Below are positions 52,420 to 62,958 of a stretch of 64,000 bases of DNA, in pieces. The notes beneath the pieces are model-generated. The model saw only the letters and a program-made list of their open reading frames with translations, made no database searches and was not told the DNA's origin. The translations under genes and the position numbers were made by a program. Source of the DNA: Siphonodentalium dalli (Eukaryota; Mollusca; Scaphopoda; Gadilida; Siphonodentaliidae); assembly GCA_032622095.1 (NCBI GenBank), contig CP136069.1:37234194-37298193 (forward strand), read 5' to 3'. Each line of letters opens with the position of its first letter. Position 1 is the stretch's first letter.

Positions 52420-52723
52420 TTCAGATCTTCACTGATGCATTTCTATGGACAGGTACTCATGACATCTTATTCCTTCATCTTAAATAATTAGGGCGGCCAT
52501 CCAATTGCTCGTACTGACCAGATATTTTGGAGATTTCCGTTAATCAATAAAGAGTATAGGAAGCACTTGGGATCAGAGCCAGCTAGCTACGTCAATAAGT
52601 TTGTATAGAACTCGCGGATCAAAGGGCTGATGTTGGTCTCTCGAAAAGTAATGTAACGTGTTAGATGTAATCGCTGATAATACTGACACGTTACAGAAAT
52701 CACGGAGCTGTTCCAGCGATATA
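52420..52723. repeat. Duplicated spacer, related to 48120-48280
   Basis: CACTGATGCATTTCTATGG, GGCCATCCAATTGCTCG, CTGACCAGATATTTTGG. The second half (52590-52720) is not matched. Confidence 0.5.
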
Positions 52724-52936
52724 CAGTAATGCCAGAAGTATATGACCCTTTAACCACAGCAGAATTATGGGAAATTTTTCAGGATTTAGTTGGAAATATG
52801 GCTTGTTGCCATTCATCAGAAAGCTCTCACCGAGAGCTTTCCGATGAATGGCAACAAGCCATATTTCCGACTAAATCCTGAAAAATTTCCCATAATTCTG
52901 CTGTGGTTTAGGGGTCGATTATTTAGGACATTACTG
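52724..52936. mobile_element. FB-TA element
   Basis: TA CAGTAATGCCAGAAG ... GGACATTACTG TA. Turn CTCTCACCGAGAGC. 213 bp. The left subterminus is mutated (GTATATGACCC). Confidence 0.9.
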
Positions 52937-53047
52937 TACATACACACGTTTAGTCTCATGATTGGATTTTTGTGAGTTTATCATCTTTACCATATCACAA
53001 CATTCAGTTTATTGATGGATAACTGAGTTAAGTTTCACTGGGAAATC

Positions 53048-53095
53048 ACCATAATTCTGCTGTGGTTAAGGAGTCGATTATTTAGGGCATTACTG
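53048..53095. mobile_element. FB-TA solo right end
   Basis: CCATAATTCTGCTGTGGTTA to GGGCATTACTG + TA. The rest of the element is absent and it joins repeat P. Confidence 0.75.
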
Positions 53096-53380
53096 TATCT
53101 TTTCCCTAAAATGTGCCACATCTCCTTACTTTTTGTCCCATGGAGAAGTGACTTCTCTCTCATATACCAGTATTCCTATGTCGCAACAGCATGATTAAAG
53201 TATATTTACTGATTATAATGGGTGTTCTTACTCACTATAATGATTTAAGAAATAAGCTCTTTTGTTGCATGATACTTACTGGATCATGGAAGGGTAATGT
53301 TACAGAGTAAATTTAACTTCAGCCATTGATTAACTTCTCCCTGATGTGACTTCTCTCAATAAATCATCAAGGCTGGTCCC
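53096..53380 (+). repeat. Repeat P, copy 2
   Basis: TTCCCTAAAATGTGCCACAT and GACTTCTCTCTCATATACCAG match 36587-36690. It lacks the cassette element found in copy 1, so the region near 53265 (TTGTTGCATGATACTTACTGG) is the approximate empty site. Confidence 0.55.
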
Positions 53381-53386
53381 TGACTA

Positions 53387-53725
53387 GATCATGCCATGAA
53401 TATATCTAATCTGGCTTTTATGCCCGTAGAGAACAAATTCCACCAGTACAAACCCTGGGAACTTTTTGAAAGTCAAAAAAATAACACGGGGGAATATATT
53501 TCTTAGTTATTACCTGTTCATTAATAATGTAATTCACTGTAGGTGAAGGTCCCAACTCGAAATTGCATGTTTTTCTGTGACTTTTATGAGCCTATATCAC
53601 AATAAACATTCAATTAATTACCTAGGAGAAATTCCATAATTGTAAGCAATGCAAAGCAAAATCGCTCACAAAGTCACTTAAATCCTGTTAAATCGTGAAA
53701 TTTCGAGTTGGGACCTGCACCAAGG
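53387..53725. mobile_element. MUL-L element, right part lost
   Basis: TAGATCATGCCATGAATA, CCAGTACAAACCCTGGGAAC, TTCACTGTAGGTGAAGGTCC. Ends after GAGTTGGGACCTGCACC, without the return TIR. Confidence 0.7.
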
Positions 53726-53784
53726 AGCAGAGCCACGAAAAAGTCATAAATGGGTGAACCACCAAAATTTATACCAACGAATTA

Positions 53785-54044
53785 AAAGCCATCATTCACA
53801 GTAAATGGGTTCTTCCACCAGTTATAAAAGTATACATTGGAATGGTCTATTATTCATTTCGAGGGATGTTAAGGACATATGAGCAGACGGCAGCCAGACA
53901 AAATGATAATACAAGTGCAGAAGATTTCATAATCATTGGTAGGAATTGTTTAGATAATAAGTTCAACAAACGACCTATGAACTTATTATCGGAACAATTC
54001 CTAAGGAATAACTACTCGTCAATGACTATTTAGTATAGAAAGGG
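53785..54044 (-). mobile_element. TTAA-4 copy, one end lost, abutting TTAA-3
   Basis: GTTATAAAAGTATACATTGG ... palindromic core TTTAGATAATAAGTTC / GAACTTATTATCGGAAC ... TATTTAGTATAGAAAGGG + TTAA (54045-54048). That TTAA is also the left duplication of the next element. Confidence 0.8.
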
Positions 54045-54048
54045 TTAA

Positions 54049-54300
54049 CCTTTCATGATGGGAGCTGCGCTGGTGCAGCATTAAAGATCCTGCCAATGCA
54101 TTCTCTTATATATACTAGTCTCCCATAGGGAGCTTCGCATATATAAGATATTGCAATGGCTTACAAGGTCAATGTAAATATTGTTAGACCAATGTATTCT
54201 ATTATGTAAGTGAGGCTCCCTATGGGAGACTCGCATATATAAGAGAATGCATCGGCACAGGGTTTGAAAAATTTTTCAGGAAACTCCCGTCATGGAAGGG
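54049..54300 (+). mobile_element. TTAA-3 MITE sharing TTAA with TTAA-4
   Basis: TTAA (54045-54048) CCTTTCATGATGGGAGC ... CTCCCGTCATGGAAGGG then TTGT. One C of the usual CCC is missing. Two hairpins, with hairpin 1 changed (ACTAGTCTCCCATAGGGAGC). Confidence 0.83.
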
Positions 54301-54701
54301 TTGTTGAAACTATGTGTCTGTGCACATCTTTGTGACTGCACATCCCCCCCCACATGTTGGAAGAAATACATGCTTGGCATTGTTTATCGCTCTGTTATAC
54401 AGAAGGACGATCAATTTTCATTAAGCCTGTTGTATTGCTTTGTTATGTCTTGTTTACTTATGATAGTCCCCATTATTTTTCCAATAGCGAAATCACCTGA
54501 TGATAATGCTCAAAATATTGATGGCCTCTAATGGCCGACATTACTTATGTTTTCCGAGATAGTGGGCCGCACGCAGAGAAAACAATGGAAAGTTCTTTTT
54601 GCGGACATGACAAAAGATGAAGCATTATACAAAAATAAAGGAAGATGTGAGTACAACTAATGCGTATCGTGCTTGCATTATATAGACAATTAAGACGTTA
54701 A
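54301..54701. other. Unclassified low-copy sequence
   Basis: A 79-codon plus-strand frame (54292-54531) begins inside TTAA-3, has a hydrophobic stretch (LLYCFVMSCLLMIVPIIF) and matches nothing I know. Not called as a gene. Confidence 0.35.
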
Positions 54702-55163
54702 CCCTTTGAGTGCCACGGGCCGATCTCATCGGCCCAAATTTACGGTGTGTAGTAAAAATCAGCCCTAAAACAAAAACAAAACAATTTAGATTTTATTTTT
54801 TTTTGGGTTGAATTTTTTCCGGGTATGCATGCTTAAGCATGCTATAGCGAATTTAAAAACAAACTGGTTAAAACCTTAGGGGCATGTTATAACACAAAAT
54901 TATCACCAAGTATTCATAGTAATAATTTTGATGCCCATAAAAAACATAAGATTCCCTGGCACTAAACCTACTAAATATACCTGTTAAAGAATATAAGAAA
55001 AAATTATTAAAATTGTAAAAAATTGTAAAAAAAATTAAATTGTTAGGCCAATGCATTCTCTTATATATGCGAGGCGACCTATGGTCGACTCGCATATATA
55101 AGAGAATGCATTGGCACAGGGGGTATATGGGTTGATACAAAAATCGACCTGGCACTCAAAGGG
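54702..55163 (-). mobile_element. TTAA-2 long form (reverse)
   Basis: TTAA (54698-54701) CCCTTTGAGTGCCACGGG ... ACCTGGCACTCAAAGGG TTAA (55164-55167). Carries the extra block of the 11730 copy, including GCATGCTTAAGCATGC and TAGGGGCATGTTATAAC. One hairpin. Confidence 0.9.
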
Positions 55164-55382
55164 TTAAGACGCTGAGGTAGGGGGAGGGGCAATAGTGGTA
55201 TATATTTGGTGGGCATCGAGAAAGTTCTGCACATATGCGTCGTGCTATACTGATAAATCAATCTTTTGCTCATAACTATTATCTCCAAAATCAGTTATGC
55301 ATTCATGATTGTTTGTGGGCCACATTACCATAATGGATACACTGTTGTTTTTGACTGTTTTTAACCATCTATCTTTAACATA

Positions 55383-55595
55383 CAGTAATGCCCTAAATAA
55401 TTGACTCCTTAACCACAGCAGAATTATGGGTAATTTTTCAGGATTTAGTCAGAAATATGGCTTGTTGCCATTCATCGGAAAGCTCTCCCTGAGAGCTTTC
55501 AAATGAATGGCAACAAGCCATATTTCCGACTAAATCCGGAAAAATTACCCATAATTCTGCTGTGGTTAAGGAGTCGATTATCTAGGGCATTACTG
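55383..55595. mobile_element. FB-TA element
   Basis: TA CAGTAATGCCC ... GGGCATTACTG, followed by CA (TA mutated). Turn CTCTCCCTGAGAGC. 213 bp. Confidence 0.9.
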
Positions 55596-55751
55596 CAGCT
55601 TTTATCTGTCATCTTTGATCTTTCCTATCACCCTGCCCTAGCTCTTCCTGTCTACCACTCCCCTGTTTTGCAATGGCTATAATCCCCATAAAATAATACG
55701 GAGGTGTGCCAGTACTAATAGATATACAATGTATAGATATATCTAATGAAA

Positions 55752-56312
55752 TAGATCATGCCATGAAGTTTTGACAGGGAACCTTATAAATTTGAAAATA
55801 AAACTCGGGGAATATATTTCTTACCTGTTATCTTTTTCTTAATAATGTACTTCACTGTAGGTGAAAGTCCCAAGTCAAAATTGCATGCTTTTCTCTGACT
55901 TTTGTGAGCCGATATCGCAATAAACAGCAAATTAATTACCCAGGAAAAAATGCCATAATTGTATATGACGCGAAGCAAAATCGCTCACAAAGTAATTTAA
56001 ATCGTGAAATTTCGAGTTGGGGTCTTCGCCTACAGTGAAGTACATTATAAAGAAACAGAAAACAAACAACTAAGAAATATTTATTTCTTTCTTAGTTGTT
56101 TTCTGTTTCTTTATAAAGTACTTCACTGTAGGCGAAGACCCCAACTCGAAATTTCACGATTTAAATGACTTTGTGAGCGATTTTGCTTCGCGTTATTTTT
56201 TTTACTTTATAAGGTTCCCTGTTAAAACTTCAAAAAAACTTCCCAAGATTTTGTCCTGTGGAATATGATCTCTACGGGTGTTAGCCAGAGTAGAGTTTCA
56301 TGGCATGATATA
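55752..56312. mobile_element. MUL-L element with 9-bp duplication and grown palindrome
   Basis: CTAATGAAA at 55743-55751 and 56313-56321. TIR TAGATCATGCCATGAA / TTTCATGGCATGATATA. In addition to its family arms, 55970-56200 is an almost exact inverted duplication centred near 56085 (GAAACAGAAAACAAACAACT ... AGTTGTTTTCTGTTTCTTTA). Confidence 0.88.
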
Positions 56313-56567
56313 CTAATGAAATGTTGATTATTTTAAATTTTTGTTTCTTCTGTCTAGCATCCTATATCCAGTGCTAATTAATTAGTGGCAATTAATTAAT
56401 TAATTAATTAATCAATTAACTGATTTATAACAGATTTTCTAATTAACCAATCTTTTGTGGTTTCACATCATGATTTCTAAATATGTTTGTCCTTTTAATA
56501 GTTTTTAGTAATGAACATGGATATTAACATAATTAATCCAGCTCACACGTGTCATATGACCAGTTAA

Positions 56568-56937
56568 CCCTTTACCCAACAAACCGGCCAAATAAAGCTT
56601 CAACAGCCTAAAATATCTTCGGTCTGTCTCAATAACACCATACAAATATGGATATCATTGGAACCGGCTCCTTGACCACATTGTGATAGTTACAGTTATG
56701 CCCTGTGCCAATGCATTCTCTTATATATGCGAGTCGACCATAGGTCGCCTCGCATATATAAGAGAATGCATTGGCCTAAAAAAAATCTTTTTACCATTTT
56801 TTCTTACATTCTTTAACAATTTTATAATTTTTAATGTGTTAAGCCAATGCATTCTCTTATATATGCGAGGCGACCTATGGTCGACTCGCATATATAAGAG
56901 AATGCATTGGCACAGGGCCCTTCTGTTGGGTAAAGGG
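56568..56937 (-). mobile_element. TTAA-1 (reverse)
   Basis: TTAA at 56564-56567 and 56938-56941, 370 bp. The spacer lacks AACACTTTT and the tail has one GGCC unit. Both hairpins complete. A (TTAA)n tract (56395-56412) lies 150 bp upstream. Confidence 0.92.
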
Positions 56938-57040
56938 TTAAAATACACCGAGAATCAACTAAAATGTTTTGTTATTCATGGTGGCAACAACAAGACGACC
57001 TGGATAAGTCATGTTCTCCCAACACGACTCCTAATAACTA

Positions 57041-57618
57041 CAGTAATGCTCTAATTAATCGACCTCTTAACCACAGCAGAATTATGGGTAACTTTTCAGG
57101 ATTTAGTCGGAAATATGGCTTGTTGCCATTCATCGGAAAGCTCTCAGTGACATTATGCCAGACAGTTTCAAATCAGGGCCTGCTATGATGGTTCCAGATG
57201 TCAAAATTATGGCACAATTAACCCCTCAACTTTGAAAGAATTGAGATAATTTACTGCAAATGTTCATATGAAAATTTTAAGGTGGCCATGAAGTACTTAA
57301 TTTTTTTATGGGCTGTTTTTAAAATTTATTTCTCTAGTGTTGCTTACTCTAGAAATATAACATATATAACAAAAAACAGGAATAATATGCCATCAAGTTT
57401 TGAAATATTGTGTGTCTTTTGCAGAATGAGGTCCCCATAGGGGGAATTTAGTGATGATATCCCACACAGTGGTCTATATAGCATCACCAAGTTCACCCTC
57501 TGTGAACCTCAGTGAGAGCTTTCCAATGAATGGCAACAAGCCATATTTCCGTATAAATCCTGAAAAGTTACCCATAATTCTGCTGTGGTTAAGAGGTCGA
57601 TTAATTAGGGCATTACTG
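57041..57618. mobile_element. FB-TA with ~360 bp of foreign DNA in its hairpin turn
   Basis: TA CAGTAATGCTC ... GGGCATTACTG TA (57619-57620). The left arm ends GGAAAGCTCTCAGTGA, the right arm starts GTGAGAGCTTTCC. Between them (57150-57507) is a near copy of 58912-59278, including a hAT-E left half. Confidence 0.9.
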
Positions 57619-57856
57619 TAGACCAATGTTTCCTTACAGTCAACGTAAGTTGAAAGAAATGAAAATTAGGTCTAGTTTTAATTAAAGACTGGTTGCCTCC
57701 ATATGACATCTCACTTCTTTTTCTTATTATGCCTATGTTTATATTTTATATACTATGTTATGTCAAGAAATAAAGTATTCTGATTCTGATTATGTTGTCA
57801 TGTTAATTTGGTGCAAAATACTTTTTATAACATATTTATAATCTATGGGTTCAATT
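57619..57856 (+). repeat. Possible 3' tail of a non-LTR retrotransposon
   Basis: TATGTTATGTCAAGAAATAA then AGTATTCTGATTCTGATTATG. An AATAAA followed by a short TTCTGA tandem repeat is typical of LINE/SINE 3' ends with microsatellite tails. No upstream reverse-transcriptase sequence is visible. Confidence 0.4.
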
Positions 57857-58622
57857 CAAGTCTGAGTTTAGTGTGCCTATCATTTTCAGAATGAGGTCCC
57901 CAGAGGGTGAATTTAGAGATGCTTTCCTGCATAGCAGGTTAGAATCACTAAATTCACCCTCTGGGGACTTCTTTCTGAATATTTTCTTTATTATCAAATT
58001 TCTATAGAAACTTCTTCACATAGACTACACATTGCATAATCGAGGTTCCCAATGGGTGTACATCATAATATTCACCATTTGGGAACTTCAATCCGAGTCT
58101 ACGTCTCCCGTAGCATATGATGCCTAAGCAGAACGAGGTCCCAGAGGGTGAATTTGGTGATGTTAGCCCATTAACCCTTTACCCAACAGAAGGGCCCTGT
58201 GCCAATGCATTCTCTTATATATGCGAGTCGACCATAGGTCGCCTCGCATATATAAGAGAATACATTGGCTTAACACATTAAAAATTATAAAATTGTTAAA
58301 GAATGTAAGAAAAAATGGTAAAAAGTGTTAAAAAAAGATTTGTTTTAGGCCAATGCATTCTCTTATATATGCGAGGCGACCTATGGTCGACTCGCACATA
58401 TAAGAGAATGCATTGGCACAGGGCATAACTGTAACTATCACAATGTGGTCAAGAAGCCGGTTCCAATGATATCCATATTTGTATGGTTCTATTGAGACAG
58501 ACCGAAGATATTTTAGGCTGTTGAAGCTTTATTTGGCCGGTTTTGGCCGGTTTGTTGGTAAAGGGTTAATCGGTTAAGCATCACTAAATTCCCCCTCTGC
58601 AGACCTCATTCTGTAAACGACA
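57857..58622 (-). mobile_element. hAT-E copy interrupted by TTAA-1
   Basis: CAAGTCTGAGTTTAGTGTG at left, reverse middle, stem-loop 2 split at TTAGCCCA|TTAA and continued GCATCACTAAATTCCCCC. The right end stops at TGTAAACGACAC and joins a TTAA-3 scrap (CACTGGCTTACAAGG). Confidence 0.7.
58175..58565 (+). mobile_element. TTAA-1 nested in hAT-E
   Basis: TTAA at 58171-58174 and 58566-58569, 391 bp. Hairpin 1 has ATACATTGG (one mismatch), hairpin 2 GCACATATAAG. The right TIR has TTGGTAAAGGG (one base deletion). Confidence 0.92.
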
Positions 58623-58665
58623 CTTACTTACACTGGCTTACAAGGTAAAGGTAAATATTGTTTGG

Positions 58666-58911
58666 CAAGCCTTAAAATAATTTTAATTTGAAAAACTTGT
58701 TCCATAAATTTTCCAATTCAACATTTTGTTGACATCCAATTTCTAATAATCATACATCTGAAAACCCCAGATTTTGGCAACACAAATAATTAAAAACTAC
58801 TCTCCAATGGAATAAATTTCATTTAACAGCACACTCTATCAATTTATTTTGCAAAATATCACATTAATAGTGATATTTTCCTTAAAATTACATCAATATT
58901 TCAACCTGACA
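58666..58911. other. Unclassified AT-rich sequence
   Basis: No gene or repeat seen. It immediately precedes the donor sequence of the FB-TA filler. Confidence 0.3.
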
Positions 58912-59535
58912 TTATGTCAGACAGTTTCAAATCAGGGCCTGCTATGATGGTTCCAGATGTCAAAATTATGGCACAATTAACCCCTCAACTTTGAAAGAAT
59001 TGAGATAATTTACTGCAAATGTTCAAATGAAAATTTAAAGAAAAAAGGTGGCCATGAAGTACTTAGAATTTTTTTATGGGCTGTTTTTAAAATTTATTTC
59101 TCTAGTGTTGCTTACTCTAGAAATATAACATATATAACAAAAAACAGGAATAATATGCCATCAAGTTTTGAAATATTGTGTCTGTCTTTTGCAGAATGAG
59201 GTCCCCATAGGGGGAATTTAGTGATGATATCCCACACATTGGTCTATATAGCATCACCAAGTTCACCCTCTGTGAACCTCATTCTGATTAGGCATCAACT
59301 GCTATGGGAGAGCTCGGATCAGATTTGAAGTTCCTCAGCTAAAGTTGGTGATGTTCACCCATTAGTCACCTCAATTATGCAATTTATCTTCTGTAAATTA
59401 AGGGATATAGAAACTGAACTGAACGGAAAAATGCAACTAAAAACAATGTTAATTTGAGACAATAGATACTTCCCAGAAGATGAGACAGAAGCAGAATGAG
59501 GTCCCCAGGGGGTGAATTTGGTGATGCTAGCCCAT
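58912..59535 (+). mobile_element. Probable donor segment and hAT-E, right end cut by TTAA-3
   Basis: 58912-59278 matches 57150-57507. The hAT-E runs from CAAGTTTTGAAATATTGTG (59162) to GATGCTAGCCC (59534), where a TTAA-3 fragment begins. Confidence 0.7.
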
Positions 59536-59747
59536 ATTGAAGATCCTGTGCCAGTGCATTCTCTTATATATGCGAGTCTCCCACAGGGAGCCTCACATAT
59601 ATAAGAGAATGCACTGACTTACACTGTCAAGGTATATCGTTAGGCCAATGTGTATACTCTTATCTATGCGAGGCTCCCATATATAAGAGAATATATTGGA
59701 ACAGGGTTAATTTTCACAAAATTTTAGAAAGTTCCAGTCATGGAAGG
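59536..59747 (+). mobile_element. TTAA-3, left end lost
   Basis: ATTGAAGATCCTGTGCCAG, hairpin 1 complete (GTCTCCCACAGGGAGCC), hairpin 2 lacking part of its right turn. Ends TCCAGTCATGGAAGG + TTAA. Confidence 0.78.
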
Positions 59748-60021
59748 TTAATTTAAGCATTCACAAGTGTTCTTGTAATGACATCTTTATCGTCCACTAT
59801 TTTTGTCCATGAAGGAAGATGACCTATATTAAAACAGAATAATCGCTTTGTGTCATTCAAAGAAGTTCAATGTCACAACGAAATGTATAAATTTTCATTA
59901 GTTTTGACCTTGTGGGATCTCTTTTTTGTTGTGGCAAGCTCTCATTGTGATTATGAAGATTATGAAGACCATACGGCTATAACATACCCCAAGATTCTGT
60001 TCGGCACCAAATTATAAATTA
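59748..60021. other. Unclassified low-copy sequence
   Basis: Nothing recognisable. Confidence 0.3.
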
Positions 60022-60234
60022 CAGTAATGCTCTAAGTAATCGATTTCTTAACCACAGCAGAATTATGGGTAACTTTTCAGGATTTAGTCTGAAATATGGC
60101 TTGTTGGCATTCATCGGAAAGCTCTCGGGGAGAGCTTTCCGATGAATGGCAACAAGCCATATTTCCAACTAAATCCTGAAAAGTTACCCATAATTCTTCT
60201 GTGTTTAAGGAGTCGATTACTTAGGGCATTACTG
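60022..60234. mobile_element. FB-TA element
   Basis: TA CAGTAATGCTC ... GGGCATTACTG TA (60235-60236). 213 bp, turn CTCTCGGGGAGAGC. Confidence 0.93.
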
Positions 60235-60236
60235 TA

Positions 60237-60940
60237 CCTTGCAACTAAGAAATATAACTCACAATTGCAGCTGAAATTATTTCCAAACAAGACTTGTGTC
60301 GCAAAAAAAAGAGAAAAAACTCGCTACAATTGCAGCCAAAATAATTTCCTTGCAAGAAAATCACATAGAGCCTAAAAGGGTCACACAGCAATTAAAGGTT
60401 TCACTCACCGAAAAAAAACTCAATCCTGATAAACCCCAATAAGTTATCCATCAGAATACAAATCAAACCAAACAGTAATTAGCCACGAGACTCCTATATA
60501 ATCACACAACAAATATACGGGGATAAACTATCGTGGTGATGCGATCCGGACTGCTGAGAAAAGGACGGATCAATGTGGAGCTCCGTTAGCGAAAACCAAT
60601 AACACTGCCAGTATAATACCACCTCATCATATGAGAAGAGGCAGCGTGGAAAGTGCCGATAGTGAGCGGATAATATCTCCAGTCTCGTAAAAGGTGACAC
60701 TATTCCCTGGTGGGTCTCAAATGGCATGCTTTTTCTTCTCAGCTAATACACAGGACATTTTGAGTCGTGGAAACCTGAGCATCGCAATATTATTATAGCC
60801 TTTATATAGCCGTCTTAATATTGACTTCGTGTTCAGCTGCTGATGGTATGCCCAGTGGTGTTCACTATAAATTATTTAATCTGGTTGAGTCTCAGTTAAA
60901 CATTTAATAGACGACAAGACAATGCTTCTACTTCATGTTT
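60237..60940. other. Unclassified low-copy sequence
   Basis: A 77-codon minus-strand frame (60494-60727) is not recognised and no splice context is convincing. The region 60530-60700 is less AT-rich than average. Confidence 0.3.
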
Positions 60941-60944
60941 AAAG

Positions 60945-61285
60945 GGGGACTGTACACTAAATCCGGCCATTTATGGGACCATCTCCTTTTATACTCAACA
61001 GAATATATGCAACAAATGAATAAATTTAAGCCATCGATTAGTGCAAAATACACTCATGTGCTCTATGAATGATACAAACAACATGGTAATTATAATGGAA
61101 ATGAATTTATACTCGAGTCAAAAATTTATTTTCATATAAATTCATATGTTGTTTACATCGTTCATGGAACACTTGAGTGTATTTTGCACTCATCCATGGC
61201 TCAAATTATTCATTCATTTGTTGCATATATTCTGTTGAGTCTAAAAAGAAATGGTCCCATAAATGGCCGGGTTTACTGTACAGTA
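60945..61285. mobile_element. Foldback element with ~130-bp arms
   Basis: CCGGCCATTTATGGGACCAT ... GCAAAATACACTCATGTG pairs with CACTTGAGTGTATTTTGCAC ... AATGGTCCCATAAATGGCCG. Starts AAAGGGGGACTGTAC. Short centre around 61090-61140. The frames at 61177-61525 overlap its right arm. Confidence 0.7.
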
Positions 61286-61783
61286 CCGGAAAAACTTCAT
61301 GGCATTTGTACCCTGTTGTCAAGTTGGGTAAATTTGTTACAACCCTTGATTGTCATTCAGTTAGTGTATGTTTATACATGTACATCTACTCAAATTATCC
61401 CTTATTTTACAGACTACTCTAAAAGTACATTTAATGGTGGTGGTTCAATATTCGTGGCTGTTGATAACGATATTATAAACACCAGGAAAAAATTATCTTC
61501 AAAATTATCGCAGTTGGCATTTTAAGAAATGTCATGGTAGCTCTATTGACCCGATGTACATTCAAATCCTAGGCAGATAACTCGATCAATCTCGGTGTAT
61601 ATTAATGGAAGAGAAGCTATGATCTAATTACAATATGTAATCAATCTAACTTCATAAAAATACATAACTTAACAATAAGACATGTTTGAATTATTAACTA
61701 TAAACAGTCATATATTACAGTCCAGCTTTTGTGAAACCCAACACAATCACAAGTCTACTTTTGTAACAAGCTTTTAAGAGATA
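61286..61783. other. Unclassified sequence
   Basis: No gene seen. 61360-61400 ('agttagtgtatgtttat', 'atctactcaaattatccctta') resembles 62876-62915, so it contains a dispersed fragment. Confidence 0.35.
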
Positions 61784-61996
61784 CAGTAATGCTCTAATTA
61801 ATCGACCTCTTAACCACAGCAGAATTATGGGTAACTTTTCAGGATTTAGTCGGAAATATGGCTTGTTGCCATTCATCGGAAAGCTCTCCTCCAGAGCTTT
61901 CCGATGAATGGCAAAAAGCCATATTTCCGACTAAATCCTGAAAAGTTACCCATAATTCTGCTGTGGTTAAGAGGTCGTTTAATTAGAGCATTACTC
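61784..61996. mobile_element. FB-TA element
   Basis: TA CAGTAATGCTC ... GAGCATTACTC TA. 213 bp, turn CTCTCCTCCAGAGC. The last base is C rather than G. Confidence 0.92.
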
Positions 61997-62039
61997 TATA
62001 TTTGCATCATGTAGTTGACCATTTGGCAGTGTAAATTTT

Positions 62040-62415
62040 ATGGTGCAGATTAATCAGATGTTGGCTTGAGTAAATAATCCCCATTCTCGCATTGATTGTT
62101 TTGAGAAATTTTCGAGAGACTTTCACATAGCTGATGTACATGTAGACTTATCTGATACAATCCTGCTGTTAACAATGTTGACAACAAAAGTTTGGAAACG
62201 CGACGTGCTAATTACGCCTATAGAGCAGATGCGCAATTACCGACGGGTCGCGGAGGTGTCTGCACTTCTATTATTTGGACTTGATTGTTATTATTGGGGG
62301 TTTGGAGGTGACAGTTAGTACTGACGGACCCACAATTTTATGAACCCAGGTACTTGGACTTGGTTGTTATTATTGGGGGTTTGGAGGCGACAGTTAGTAC
62401 CTGTGGACCCACGAT
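62040..62415 (+). repeat. Dispersed repeat R, copy 2, with an internal duplication
   Basis: TTGGACTTGATTGTTATTAT ... GGACCCACAATTT is followed by a second copy TTGGACTTGGTTGTTATTAT ... GGACCCACGATTT (period ~85 bp). TTAA-1 begins at the end of the second copy. Confidence 0.65.
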
Positions 62416-62419
62416 TTAA

Positions 62420-62802
62420 CCCTTTACCCAACAAACCGGCCAAATAAAGCTTCAACAGCCTAAAATATCTTCGGTCTGTCTCAATAAAACCATACAAATA
62501 TGGATATCATTGGAACCGGCTCATTGACCACATTGTGATGGTTATAGTTATGCCCTGTGCCAATGCATTCTCTTATATATGCGAGTCGACCATAGGTCGC
62601 CTCGCATATATAAGAGAATGCATTGGCCTAAAAAAAAATCTTTTTTTAACACTTTTTACCATTTTTTCTTACATTCTTTAACAATTTTATAATTTTTAAT
62701 GTGTTAAGCCAATGCATTCTCTTATATATGCGAGGCGACCTATGGTCGACTCGCATATATAAGAGAATGCATTGGCACAGGGCCCTTCTGTTGGGTAAAG
62801 GG
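62420..62802 (-). mobile_element. TTAA-1 (reverse)
   Basis: TTAA at 62416-62419 and 62803-62806, 383 bp, both hairpins perfect. Confidence 0.93.
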
Positions 62803-62958
62803 TTAACGAACCCACAATAAGTCATAATCAGTTGAACCACGAACATTGATACCAACAAATGTAAAGCCATTCAAAGCAGTGTATGTTTACTATATCTATT
62901 CAAATTATTTCTTATTTTTCTTAGAAATCACATGATACAAGGTTACCAGGTCAGGCAC

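Noticed and set aside
54292-54531. 79-codon frame with a hydrophobic segment, considered as a small membrane protein.
   Set aside because: The start codon lies inside a MITE, and there are no splice, promoter or family signals.
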